51,228 bases of DNA. Source: an uncultured Bacteroidales bacterium (GTDB taxonomy: Bacteria > Bacteroidota > Bacteroidia > Bacteroidales > UBA932). The notes below the pieces were generated by a model. The model searched no databases and had not been told where the DNA came from. It saw only the letters and a list, made by a program, of their open reading frames with translations. The position numbers were made by a program, and so were the translations under genes. Below are positions 1-7,272 of the stretch, piece by piece (the stretch's first letter is position 1; each line of letters opens with the position of its first letter). The stretch covers positions 1 through 51,228 of the forward strand of contig CALVDP010000013.1 in NCBI GenBank assembly GCA_944326315.1, in the 5' to 3' direction.

Positions 1-294
1 CAGAAACGATTTTCCGATTGTTTTCATAGGTCTGACCTGTCAGTGTTATGGACTTCAAAGATAAACAGAAGTACGAAGCGGAGCAAATAAACTTGTCTTG
101 TCCGCATTTTTTATTCGGCGTGTATTTAATGTCATGAAATTCGTGATTTTGTATAATTTCGCCTGCAGTTTTCCGGAAGACGTCTGGCTAATATCGAAAC
201 TTGTGTCATTGTCCTGAAAAGCTTCAAACATGTCAAAATGTCAGATTCTGGTGGGACTTGTGTCAGTCTATCAATATTTTCAAAAAGGGACAGA
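1..294. other. Window start, no gene recognised
   Basis: I see no convincing gene here. A minus-strand open frame without a good start crosses part of it, but its translation resembles no family I know. It does not continue the surface-repeat protein that ends at 295. A short motif, GACACAAGT, occurs twice on the minus strand, which may reflect local duplication. Confidence 0.4.
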
Positions 295-771
295 TTATTC
301 TATGTAAGGCAGTCTGACTGCGAATTCATCATGTCGGCGGAGTATTTCCATGCTCTTGCCGTAAATGGCATATTGCTGACCCAGATTTCCCAACCCGATG
401 CCGTAGCCCGGGACATTTGCACGGAGTCGGATACTGTTCGATACTAGAATGCCGTCATTGCCTATGTGGTTGGAAAATCCGGCAGTCTGCAAGCCTGTCG
501 CGTCGCCCTTAATCACGCTGCTGATACCTGACAACGTGAAAAAACGTTCGTTTTCTGACAAACCTCCTATGAGGTTTACTGATATGGCATTGGAATATTT
601 CCCTGCATGTATTCCGTTTGTCCCCAACGGCGGAACCAAGGTGAATTGGAATGCAGCCTTGTTTTCCGTGCCGCCTGCATTGCCGTTCCGATGGTTGTTC
701 CCGATGGCAAATGTTGATTCCGCATACAATAAGATAAGAACCGCAATGGTTCCTTTGATGATTTTCTTCAT
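295..771 (-). CDS. Short surface-repeat-like exported protein (LA_2272-like)
   Basis: A 158-residue protein starting at ATG 771 (MKKIIKG); an upstream in-frame Met at 891 would put 40 unlikely residues before the signal peptide. A hydrophobic signal segment at residues 5-22 ends near STFA, so it is probably exported. The middle holds glycine/asparagine repeats (VNLIGG, GLQTAGFSN, GIGLGNLG) like those of the LA_2272-type surface-repeat proteins of Bacteroidota. Members I know are usually much longer with many regular repeats, so this one may be short or truncated. The function is unknown. It is transcribed away from the RluA gene at 932. Confidence 0.5.
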   Translation of the reverse strand: MKKIIKGTIAVLILLYAESTFAIGNNHRNGNAGGTENKAAFQFTLVPPLGTNGIHAGKYSNAISVNLIGGLSENERFFTLSGISSVIKGDATGLQTAGFSNHIGNDGILVSNSIRLRANVPGYGIGLGNLGQQYAIYGKSMEILRRHDEFAVRLPYIE

Positions 772-833
772 GTTTTTCTTTTTTTGCAAAAATACATTCA
801 CCGGAAATTTGCCGGAACTGTTTTCCGACGGAG

Positions 834-868
834 TGCCGGATAAGAGGGACGGGATGCCGGATAAGAGG
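834..868. repeat. 21-bp tandem duplication upstream of RluA gene
   Basis: The 14-mer TGCCGGATAAGAGG occurs at 834 and again at 855, so the period is 21 bp (one full unit plus 14 bases). It lies in the spacer between two divergent genes. It has the same period as other duplications in this window. Confidence 0.8.
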
Positions 869-931
869 TATGAAGTGTTGGTTGTAAGCAAACTTTGCCT
901 ATCTTTACAACTTTATCATGAAAATGTCAGG

Positions 932-1741
932 ATGGAGAACGGTACACCTTTCAAACCTTACAGACGGCTGACTCCGGAAGAGTATGCCGATGCGGAGCAG
1001 CGTATCCTTTACGAAGACAACCACCTTCTTGTCGTCAACAAGAGGGCAGGGGAGATCGTACAGGCGGACAAGACGAACGACGAGACACTGACTGAATTGT
1101 ACAAGTCATATATTGCCATGCGGGATTCCCGTCCGGGGAGTGTGTTTATAGGTGTTCCGCATCGTCTTGACAGGCCTGTAAGCGGGATAACTGTGCTTGC
1201 AAGGACATCCAAGGCTCTTGTCAGACTGAACGAGATGTTCCGGACAGGGAATATACATAAATATTACTGGGCGCTTGTCTACGAGGCGCCTGCTGAACCG
1301 CAGGGACATCTGTCCGGCTACATATACAGGAATGAGGCGCAGAACAAGTCGTACATGTGCGCTCCGGGACGGTTGAGGAAAGAGGCAAGACCGGCAGAAC
1401 TTGAGTACAGGACATTGTGCAGGACAGAACGTTACTGGCTTCTGGAAATAAGGCTTCTGACAGGACGGCATCATCAGATCCGCTGCCAGCTTTCGGACAT
1501 GGGATGCATAATCAAGGGTGACCTCAAGTACGGGGCGCCGAGGTCAAATCCGGACGGGAGTATAAGCCTGCATTCCCGCAGGGTGAATTTCATTCATCCC
1601 GTCAGGAAGACTGAAATGACCATAGAAGCCCCTCTTCCCCCTTCATGGAAAGGGATACCGGCATCCGTGCTGCACGGGGTGGGGGAGAGCTATTCTGACG
1701 GCCAGCCTGAATACGGGGCTGAGACCAGCATGGAATTGTAG
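932..1741 (+). CDS. RluA-family pseudouridine synthase
   Basis: A 269-residue enzyme predicted to isomerise uridine to pseudouridine in RNA. The signature HRLDRPVSG carries the catalytic Asp80, and LLTGRHHQIRCQ and GDLKYG are the later conserved blocks. There is no N-terminal S4 domain, unlike the second RluA protein at 6348-7193, so it resembles the shorter RluC/RluA-like branch; the exact RNA target cannot be told. I chose ATG 932 because the conserved domain begins about 25 residues later and the open frame upstream is antisense to the neighbouring gene. The last 52 bases overlap the end of the convergent CYTH gene. Confidence 0.88.
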   Translation: MENGTPFKPYRRLTPEEYADAEQRILYEDNHLLVVNKRAGEIVQADKTNDETLTELYKSYIAMRDSRPGSVFIGVPHRLDRPVSGITVLARTSKALVRLNEMFRTGNIHKYYWALVYEAPAEPQGHLSGYIYRNEAQNKSYMCAPGRLRKEARPAELEYRTLCRTERYWLLEIRLLTGRHHQIRCQLSDMGCIIKGDLKYGAPRSNPDGSISLHSRRVNFIHPVRKTEMTIEAPLPPSWKGIPASVLHGVGESYSDGQPEYGAETSMEL

Positions 1742-2184
1742 TATCTGCGGTCACCGGTGACTTCTTTTCCGAGCCATGCCGGACGAGAGAACGCCTCGTC
1801 TTCGGATGCCAGTTCGATCTCAGCCATGACGAGCCCTGAGTTCTCCCCATGGAATTCGTCCACTTCGAAGACTTTTCCATCGTACGGGACAATATGCCTT
1901 GTCTTGTCGATGATGCCGCATTGGCATAGAAGGAAGAGGTCACGGGCATCGTCTGCCGATATTTCCTTTTCCCATTCATAGCGGCTCATGCCGCTTGCGC
2001 TTCCGGCTCCCTTTATCGTGAGATAGGCCTTGTCGTCACACAGCCTGACCCTCACGGTCCTGCCCTTGTCCCGGCAGATATACCCCTGTGTGATGCGGTG
2101 GCTGCATGTGGCTCCGGCCTTGTAGGAATCGTCTTTGACGAGGAATTTTCTTTCGGTCTCTATGTGCATCTTTTTATATGTCAA
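1690..2184 (-). CDS. CYTH domain protein
   Basis: A 164-residue single-domain protein of the CYTH (triphosphate tunnel metalloenzyme) superfamily. The hallmark ExExK motif is seen as ETERK near the N terminus, followed by charged strands (TVRVRLCDDKAYLTIKG, EVDEFHG, AEIEL) that line the tunnel in this fold. Known relatives hydrolyse inorganic triphosphate or act on nucleotides; which applies here is open. The start could be Met at 2184 or the in-frame Met at 2169, which is closer to the motif. The upstream sequence is interrupted 23 bases before the start by a mobile-element copy, so its native promoter may be displaced. Confidence 0.85.
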   Translation of the reverse strand: MTYKKMHIETERKFLVKDDSYKAGATCSHRITQGYICRDKGRTVRVRLCDDKAYLTIKGAGSASGMSRYEWEKEISADDARDLFLLCQCGIIDKTRHIVPYDGKVFEVDEFHGENSGLVMAEIELASEDEAFSRPAWLGKEVTGDRRYYNSMLVSAPYSGWPSE

Positions 2185-2206
2185 TTTAACTATAATGTTA
2201 TATATG

Positions 2207-2452
2207 TTAATTTAACGTGAGTTCGATGAATTTTAATTATTGAAAATCATCGAACTACCGCTGAGGAGCAGGACGCAAGTCCTGCGACGGGCCCCCGGCG
2301 AGGGGGCGGTAGGGGGTGGCGCCCCTTGGAAAGGGGCTGTCGCCACAGCGACTGGGGTTTAAGAAAATTGGATTTCGCAGAAATCCTTAACGACTGTTCG
2401 ACGAATTCCTTGGTCCTGAGCAACCTAAATTCGTCGAACTGACGTTAATTTA
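2207..2452. mobile_element. MITE-like element copy 1 with 8-bp target duplication
   Basis: The element spans 2215-2444 (230 bp) and is flanked on both sides by TTAATTTA (2207-2214 and 2445-2452). Its ends are imperfect inverted repeats: the left starts ACGTGAGTTCGATGAA and the right, read inward, starts ACGTCAGTTCGACGAA. A left hairpin pairs AGTTCGATGA (2220-2229) with TCATCGAACT (2247-2256). The interior is a chain of perfect short-loop hairpins, such as GCAGGAC-GCAA-GTCCTGC (2268-2285, a GNRA-type loop) and GGATTTC-GCA-GAAATCC (2370-2386). The right hairpin spans 2389-2446. The interior is more GC-rich and differs from the other copies, so it is a divergent subfamily. No coding potential is seen. 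Confidence 0.82.
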
Positions 2453-2483
2453 ACTATATGTCAATTGTTTAGGTGACACTTCG

Positions 2484-3050
2484 TCACATCAGGTATGCGG
2501 ACATGTCATCGCCTTTCCCAAGTCCTTCACGTATTTCCGTCGAAGAAATATTCACTTCAGGTGCATCTGCAACCGTGATCCTGCATTCGAGCCCGTCCCT
2601 GTGCAGCTCTTCTTCAAGTCTTGCCTTCAGTGCATTGCAGTCGAAGCCTTTCCGCGGGAAGACGACAAGTCCGTATTCCGAAATAATCCTTTCATAGTCC
2701 TTCCACCTGTGTATGCCGGCAAGGTTGTCCGCCCCGACCACGAGCGAGAAATCATTTTCAGGTTCGCGTCTTTTCAGCGCGTCCAATGTCCTGACGGTGT
2801 ACTGCGGGGCCGGCATCCTGAGCTCTATGTCATCTGCCCTGGCATTGAGCCCGTTGCGGCGGATAGCCTCGCATGCAGCTGCATACCTTTCTGCCGCACT
2901 GTCTGCGCTTATATTGTCTTTCAGCGGATTTTTCGGGGATACGATCAGGTACACCGTGCTGAAATCCATTTTTTCAGTCAGATATGCGATGATGGCCCTG
3001 TGTCCGATGTGAAGCGGATTGAAGGACCCGGAATATACTGCTATCTTCAT
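2484..3050 (-). CDS. nadD: Nicotinate-nucleotide adenylyltransferase
   Basis: A 188-residue enzyme that joins ATP to nicotinate mononucleotide to make deamido-NAD in NAD synthesis, in the cytoplasm. The nucleotidyltransferase signature GSFNPLHIGH is at residues 8-17, and the C-terminal ISSTEIREGL block is typical of NadD. The length fits the family. Its ATG overlaps the stop of gmk by 4 bases (ATGA), so the two are almost surely one transcript with translational coupling. Downstream lies element copy 1, which separates it from the CYTH gene. Confidence 0.95.
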   Translation of the reverse strand: MKIAVYSGSFNPLHIGHRAIIAYLTEKMDFSTVYLIVSPKNPLKDNISADSAAERYAAACEAIRRNGLNARADDIELRMPAPQYTVRTLDALKRREPENDFSLVVGADNLAGIHRWKDYERIISEYGLVVFPRKGFDCNALKARLEEELHRDGLECRITVADAPEVNISSTEIREGLGKGDDMSAYLM

Positions 3051-3634
3051 TTCTGCCCTGGTCTGATGCCCCTGCGTATGAAGTCTCCAACGACTTTGTC
3101 CGCTTCTGCGAATGTCTTCCGCAGATCATCGTTGACAAGGACATAGTCGAACTGGCCGGCGTATGTCATTTCTTCTGCCGCCTTGGCTACTCTTTTGCCG
3201 ATGGCTTCGGGGCTGTCGGTAGCTCTTTTTTCAAGCCGTTCTTTCAGGACTTCGACAGACGGGGCGCTGATGAAGATGGACAGGGCATGTTCACCGAATA
3301 TCCTCTTGAGGTTCACTCCGCCTTTCACATCGACATCGAAGATTATGACATGTCCCTTTGACCAGATTCTTTCGACTTCGGACTTGAGCGTGCCGTAGAA
3401 TGATCCGGGGTACACTTCTTCGTATTCCACGAACTTGTCTCCGGCTATCAGTTCCCTGAAATGTCCTTCGGAAAAGAAATAGTATTCACGGCCGTCCTGT
3501 TCCTGACCTCTCGGGGCACGGGATGTGGCCGATATCGAGAATTCAAGCTCCGGATAGAGTCCGAGGATATGGTTGACGACCGTACTTTTGCCTGACCCTG
3601 AGGGTGCCGAAAAAATTATTACCTTGTTCTCCAT
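3047..3634 (-). CDS. gmk: Guanylate kinase
   Basis: A 195-residue cytoplasmic enzyme that phosphorylates GMP to GDP. The P-loop SAPSGSGKST lies at residues 9-18, followed by the GMP-binding stretch (TSRAPRGQEQDGREYYF) and the lid region with RATDSPEAI. Start 3634 (MENKVIIF) puts the P-loop at the usual distance; an in-frame Met at 3655 would add seven residues, and the longer frame to 3751 would run through the promoter palindrome. It forms an operon with nadD. Its likely promoter is the minus-strand half of the palindrome at 3701-3720. Confidence 0.95.
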   Translation of the reverse strand: MENKVIIFSAPSGSGKSTVVNHILGLYPELEFSISATSRAPRGQEQDGREYYFFSEGHFRELIAGDKFVEYEEVYPGSFYGTLKSEVERIWSKGHVIIFDVDVKGGVNLKRIFGEHALSIFISAPSVEVLKERLEKRATDSPEAIGKRVAKAAEEMTYAGQFDYVLVNDDLRKTFAEADKVVGDFIRRGIRPGQK

Positions 3635-3700
3635 ACTGACAATGTTGTTCCGCATAATGCTGCGGCGTGTTCCGATATGTTCTTTTATTTTTAATATTCT

Positions 3701-3720
3701 GCAAAAATAATTATTTTTGC
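3701..3720. promoter_or_regulatory. Palindrome with back-to-back -7 boxes (gmk / fba)
   Basis: GCAAAAATAATTATTTTTGC is a perfect 20-bp palindrome between the divergent gmk and fba genes. Each half contains TATTTTTG, a match to the Bacteroidota -7 consensus TAnnTTTG: plus strand 3712-3719, minus strand 3702-3709. It would serve fba 95 bases downstream and gmk 67 bases downstream on the other strand. No clear -33 TTTG is seen on either side. It may also be an operator. Confidence 0.55.
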
Positions 3721-3814
3721 GTGGTTTTGGGAATGACAGCAGGAAAAGCATGGATCTTTGCGGCTGTCAGCCCTGCCGGACGATACGGATAGAATACTTT
3801 TAAATATTAAGGTT

Positions 3815-4816
3815 ATGGTATCTTATAAGAATCTGGGTCTTGTGAACACCAGGGAAATGTTCAAGAAGGCCATCAACGGGGGATATGCCATCCCTGCATT
3901 CAATTTCAACAACATGGAGCAGCTCCAGGCTATCATCCAGGCTGCCGCTGCCACGAAGTCTCCGGTAATCCTCCAGGTTTCCAAGGGAGCGCGCAACTAT
4001 GCAAACCAGACACTTCTCCGCTACATGGCAGAAGGTGCAGTAGAATATGCCAAGGAGCTCGGCTGGGAGCATCCTCAGATTGTCCTCCACCTCGATCACG
4101 GTGATTCATTCGAGCTCTGCAAGAGCTGTGTGGACATGGGCTTCTCTTCAGTCATGATTGACGGCTCTCATCTTCCTTATGACGAGAATGTCGCCCTTAC
4201 CAGGAAGGTGGTAGAGTACGCACACCAGTTCGATGTCACCGTAGAAGGTGAGCTTGGCGTGCTTGCAGGCGTAGAGGATGAGGTTCAGGCAGAACATCAT
4301 ACCTATACAAGGCCGGAAGAGGTAGTGGATTTCACTTCCAAGACAGGATGCGATTCCCTGGCTATCTCCATCGGTACATCTCACGGTGCATACAAGTTCA
4401 AGCCGGAGCAGTGCACCCTTGACCCGAAGACAGGACGTCTCGTACCTCCGCCACTCGCATTCGATGTGCTTGACGGTGTGATGAAGGAGCTTCCTGGCTT
4501 CCCTATCGTACTCCACGGCTCTTCTTCCGTTCCTCAGGAGTATGTGGACATGATCAACCAGTACGGCGGCAAGCTCGATGCTGCCATCGGTATACCTGAG
4601 GAGGAGCTCCGCAAGGCTGCGAAGTCAGCTGTCTGCAAGATCAACATCGATTCAGACTCACGTCTCGCAATGACGGCTGCTATCCGCAAGGTGTTCGCAG
4701 AGAAGCCGGCTGAGTTCGACCCTCGCAAGTACCTCGGACCTGCACGTGACGAGATGAAGAAGCTTTATGAGCACAAGATCATCAATGTGCTCGGATCTGA
4801 CGGGAAGGCTGAATAA
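3815..4816 (+). CDS. fba: Class II fructose-bisphosphate aldolase
   Basis: A 333-residue metal-dependent aldolase that splits fructose 1,6-bisphosphate into two triose phosphates in glycolysis and works in reverse in gluconeogenesis. The zinc-site block is HLDHGDSFE, followed by the strand VEGELGVLAG and the phosphate-binding block LHGSSSVP. The start is ATG 3815 (MVSYKNLG); the frame is open further up but those residues do not fit the family. Codon choice looks more C-ending and even than in neighbours, as expected of a highly expressed gene. A terminator hairpin follows directly. Confidence 0.95.
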   Translation: MVSYKNLGLVNTREMFKKAINGGYAIPAFNFNNMEQLQAIIQAAAATKSPVILQVSKGARNYANQTLLRYMAEGAVEYAKELGWEHPQIVLHLDHGDSFELCKSCVDMGFSSVMIDGSHLPYDENVALTRKVVEYAHQFDVTVEGELGVLAGVEDEVQAEHHTYTRPEEVVDFTSKTGCDSLAISIGTSHGAYKFKPEQCTLDPKTGRLVPPPLAFDVLDGVMKELPGFPIVLHGSSSVPQEYVDMINQYGGKLDAAIGIPEEELRKAAKSAVCKINIDSDSRLAMTAAIRKVFAEKPAEFDPRKYLGPARDEMKKLYEHKIINVLGSDGKAE

Positions 4817-4842
4817 CAATAGCACCCGGACAGGAATATGAT

Positions 4843-4876
4843 GAGGATGGGTCAAAGTCTGGCTCATCCTCTTTTT
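4843..4876 (+). terminator. Rho-independent terminator after fba
   Basis: GAGGATG at 4843-4849 pairs with CATCCTC at 4865-4871 and is followed at once by five T residues (4872-4876). This is a classic intrinsic terminator shape, 27 bases after the fba stop, separating fba from bioB. Confidence 0.8.
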
Positions 4877-5001
4877 GTCCTCCATGGAGCCTTGTTCCAA
4901 ATAATCAATTCTCACGAAGGGAAAATCCTTCCGGACGCCTCCAACGCATGCGGATGCAGTCACTTTCCCTTCATGTGCAAGACAAATCCAATTGTTGGAA
5001 A

Positions 5002-5982
5002 ATGGAAGAAAGATACCCGAATGAAAATGTCCTTCAGCTTGCGGAGCGTGTAATATCCACAGGAAAAGGCATCACGGAAAGCGAGGCGGCGGCCCTGCAG
5101 TCCGCTCCGCTTGACATATTGTGCGAGGCTGCATCCAGGATAACGGCTGCATGTGCGTCTCATAAGTTCGATACATGCTCCATCATCAACGGCAAGTCCG
5201 GCAAATGCCCCGAAGACTGCAAATGGTGCGCGCAGTCAGCCCACTGGCATTCTGATGTCAGTGAATATCCTCTTGCCGATACTGAGAGACTGCTTGATGC
5301 CGCGCTATGCAGCAGAAGCAGGGGGATAGGACGCTTCTCCATAGTCACGAGCGGAAGAAAGCTCACCCATGCGGAAGTGAGACAGCTGTGCGATTCCGTG
5401 AGGGTCCTATCTGAGAAGGCTGGCATATCACTATGCCTGTCTGCCGGCCTGCTTCCGGACGACGATATGAAGGCTCTTGCGGAGGCCGGGATATCAAGAT
5501 ACCATTGCAACCTGGAGACCGCCCCGTCGTATTTCGGGAGACTGTGCACCACCCATACCCAGGCCGAAAAGACAGCTACTCTCAAGGCGGCATCCAGGGC
5601 CGGCATGGAAATCTGCAGCGGAGGGATCATCGGCATGGGGGAGAGCATGGCGCAGAGAATAGAGCTCGCCCTTGTCCTTAGGGATCTCGGTGTCCGGTCA
5701 GTGCCTGTCAATATTCTTTCTCCCATCCACGGGACGCCCCTCGAGAACGAGCCGCTTATTCCGGAAGACGAGATATTGAGGACAATAGCCATTCTTCGGT
5801 TTATTCTTCCCGATGCGGCCCTGAGGTTTGCCGGAGGCCGGGCAAGGCTTTCGCCGCAGGCTGTGCTCCAGGCCTACCGGACAGGTATAAATGCGGCGAT
5901 AATGGGAGACATGCTTACGACTGCCGGGGCGGATATCGATATGGACATGGCCCGTGTCCGTGAAGCCGGATATGAGCTCTGA
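5002..5982 (+). CDS. bioB: Biotin synthase
   Basis: A 326-residue radical SAM enzyme that inserts sulfur into dethiobiotin to make biotin. The 4Fe-4S cysteines are Cys69, Cys73 and Cys76 in GKCPEDCKWCAQS. Later blocks include the CNLETAPSYF stretch, which in BioB supplies substrate and cluster contacts, and RFAGGRARLS, carrying the arginine ligand region of the 2Fe-2S cluster. The start is ATG 5002 (MEERYPNEN), with an in-frame upstream Met at 4948 judged unlikely. No other biotin gene is nearby, so it stands alone. Element copies follow 65 bases after its stop. Confidence 0.95.
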   Translation: MEERYPNENVLQLAERVISTGKGITESEAAALQSAPLDILCEAASRITAACASHKFDTCSIINGKSGKCPEDCKWCAQSAHWHSDVSEYPLADTERLLDAALCSRSRGIGRFSIVTSGRKLTHAEVRQLCDSVRVLSEKAGISLCLSAGLLPDDDMKALAEAGISRYHCNLETAPSYFGRLCTTHTQAEKTATLKAASRAGMEICSGGIIGMGESMAQRIELALVLRDLGVRSVPVNILSPIHGTPLENEPLIPEDEILRTIAILRFILPDAALRFAGGRARLSPQAVLQAYRTGINAAIMGDMLTTAGADIDMDMARVREAGYEL

Positions 5983-6039
5983 TATCCAGCGGTTCCACGG
6001 CATGATGTCCGGATGTCCGGAAGTCACATCGGTGTCACC

Positions 6040-6251
6040 TTATTATAACGTGAATTCGATGAAATGAATGAAATGAATTTCAGAGAATTACCTCTATAGA
6101 GGACGAAGTCCGGCGTAAGTTCTCCCCTACGCAGGGGAGAATTTAAGAGGGGTGACACGAAAAAGGAAAGGGATTTCGAAGAAATCGTAACGTCAGTTCG
6201 ACGGAATCTCTGATATTGAACAGAATAATTCGTCGAACTGACGTTATTATA
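6040..6251. mobile_element. MITE-like element copy 2a with 8-bp target duplication
   Basis: The 196-bp element at 6048-6243 is flanked by TTATTATA on both sides (6040-6047 and 6244-6251). The left end is ACGTGAATTCGATGAA and the right end, read inward, ACGTCAGTTCGACGAA. Inside are the hairpins GGAC-GAA-GTCC, CTCCCCT-ACGC-AGGGGAG (6122-6139) and GATTTC-GAA-GAAATC, then a long right-end hairpin whose arms are about 17 bases. It has the same length as copy 3 at 36548 and differs from it at roughly a dozen positions by eye. With copy 2b it fills most of the 365-bp gap between bioB and the RluA gene. Confidence 0.85.
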
Positions 6252-6335
6252 ACGTGAATTCGATGAAATGAATGAAATGAATTCAAGAGGGGTGACACGA
6301 AAAAGGAAAGGTATTTTGAAGAAATCGTTATTATA
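6252..6335. mobile_element. Shortened MITE-like copy 2b, tandem with 2a
   Basis: A 76-bp derivative (6252-6327) begins with the same left end, ACGTGAATTCGATGAA, and carries the internal block GAGGGGTGACACG. It ends at GAAGAAATCG, the point where the right-end hairpin begins in full copies. A third TTATTATA (6328-6335) follows. It therefore lacks both part of the interior and the whole right hairpin. It lies 12 bases past the stop of the minus-strand RluA gene. Confidence 0.75.
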
Positions 6336-6347
6336 TATGGAACCGGA

Positions 6348-7193
6348 TTATATGCGGAACGGGGCAGGGGAGTTGAATTCCATGATTTCCCCTGTATGAG
6401 GGTGCCTGAATACCAGACGTGACGCATGCAGGGCAAGTCTGCCGAACGGATCAGAGCCGGCCCCGTATTTCCTGTCTCCTGCTATTGGATGCCCAATGGA
6501 TGCAAACTGAGCCCTTATCTGGTTTTTCCTTCCCGTCTCCAGTTCTATTTCCACCATTGAGTAATTCTTTTTCTCGGCGGTGACATGGTAGTGCGTTATA
6601 GCTTTCTTGCCTCCGTTGTCATACGGGGAGGAATGGACTTTCAGTGATTTGGGATTCTCTGTCAGCCATGAGACAATGCTTCCGTCCTTCTCGCTGAAGC
6701 AGCCTTCTGCCGCTCCGGTGTATCTTCTTTCCATGACAATCCGACTCCAGTTCTCCTGGAGAAGTCTCTTGGTCTCCTCGTCCTTGGCGAATACCAATAT
6801 TCCGGAAGTCTCCCTGTCAAGCCTGTGCACGATGAAAATGCGTCCGGTCCTGGATACTTCCTTCATGTATTTGTAGAGCAGGGAATAGGCCGTGACCTCG
6901 TTTTCCTTTCCCGTTGAAATTGCGGGCAGTCCGTGACACTTGTCCACGACAATGAGCCACCGGTCTTCGAATATGACCCTGAGTCTCTTGTCCACGGAGA
7001 TCTTCCTTGTCTGCCTGGATATGCAGATGCGGTCACCTGCCTTGAGCACGTGGTCATAAGCTGTTGTCACCTGCCCGTTTACCGAAATTCGCGAACTCGT
7101 AAGCAGAGCCTTGATACTTGTCCTGCTCTGCGGGGCAAGGGCTGTGTAGAGATATTCAAGCAGGGGCGAATCGTATTGTACTGTTTTTTCCAT
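6348..7193 (-). CDS. RluA-family pseudouridine synthase with S4 domain
   Basis: A 281-residue RNA pseudouridine synthase. Residues about 1-60 form an S4-like RNA-binding domain (SRISVNGQ), then the catalytic domain with HRLDRETSG carrying Asp126 and the blocks ETGRKNQIRAQ and GDRKYG. This architecture matches the RluC/RluD group that modifies 23S rRNA; the site cannot be assigned. The start ATG (7191-7193) is inside the left arm of a perfect 13-bp inverted repeat shared with the divergent CDF transporter gene. The protein is complete although element copy 2b lies just beyond its stop. Confidence 0.9.
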   Translation of the reverse strand: MEKTVQYDSPLLEYLYTALAPQSRTSIKALLTSSRISVNGQVTTAYDHVLKAGDRICISRQTRKISVDKRLRVIFEDRWLIVVDKCHGLPAISTGKENEVTAYSLLYKYMKEVSRTGRIFIVHRLDRETSGILVFAKDEETKRLLQENWSRIVMERRYTGAAEGCFSEKDGSIVSWLTENPKSLKVHSSPYDNGGKKAITHYHVTAEKKNYSMVEIELETGRKNQIRAQFASIGHPIAGDRKYGAGSDPFGRLALHASRLVFRHPHTGEIMEFNSPAPFRI

Positions 7194-7223
7194 TCGGCAA
7201 ATTTACAACTAATTTGCCGAATG
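7191..7223. promoter_or_regulatory. Perfect 13-bp inverted repeat between rluA-like and CDF genes
   Basis: CATTCGGCAAATT (7191-7203) and AATTTGCCGAATG (7211-7223) are exact reverse complements separated by 7 bases. The left arm includes the start codon of the minus-strand RluA gene. The right arm ends 7 bases before a plus-strand -7 match, TATTTTTG at 7231-7238, so the repeat covers the region where RNA polymerase would contact the CDF promoter. This is a good candidate operator, perhaps metal-responsive; that function is inference. Confidence 0.6.
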
Positions 7224-7272
7224 ACCTTTATATTTTTGCATCGGAAAAAGGATAGTAAAAAGGATTAGAGTC

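Noticed and set aside
238-447. 69-residue plus-strand open frame
   Set aside because: It is mostly antisense to the exported protein at 295-771, with no family resemblance and no clear ribosome site.
6048-6243. Interpretation of the dispersed repeat as REP/ERIC-type extragenic palindromes
   Set aside because: The separate 7-8 bp direct duplications at each locus and the reconstructable GH2 reading frame point to transposition rather than simple extragenic palindromes.
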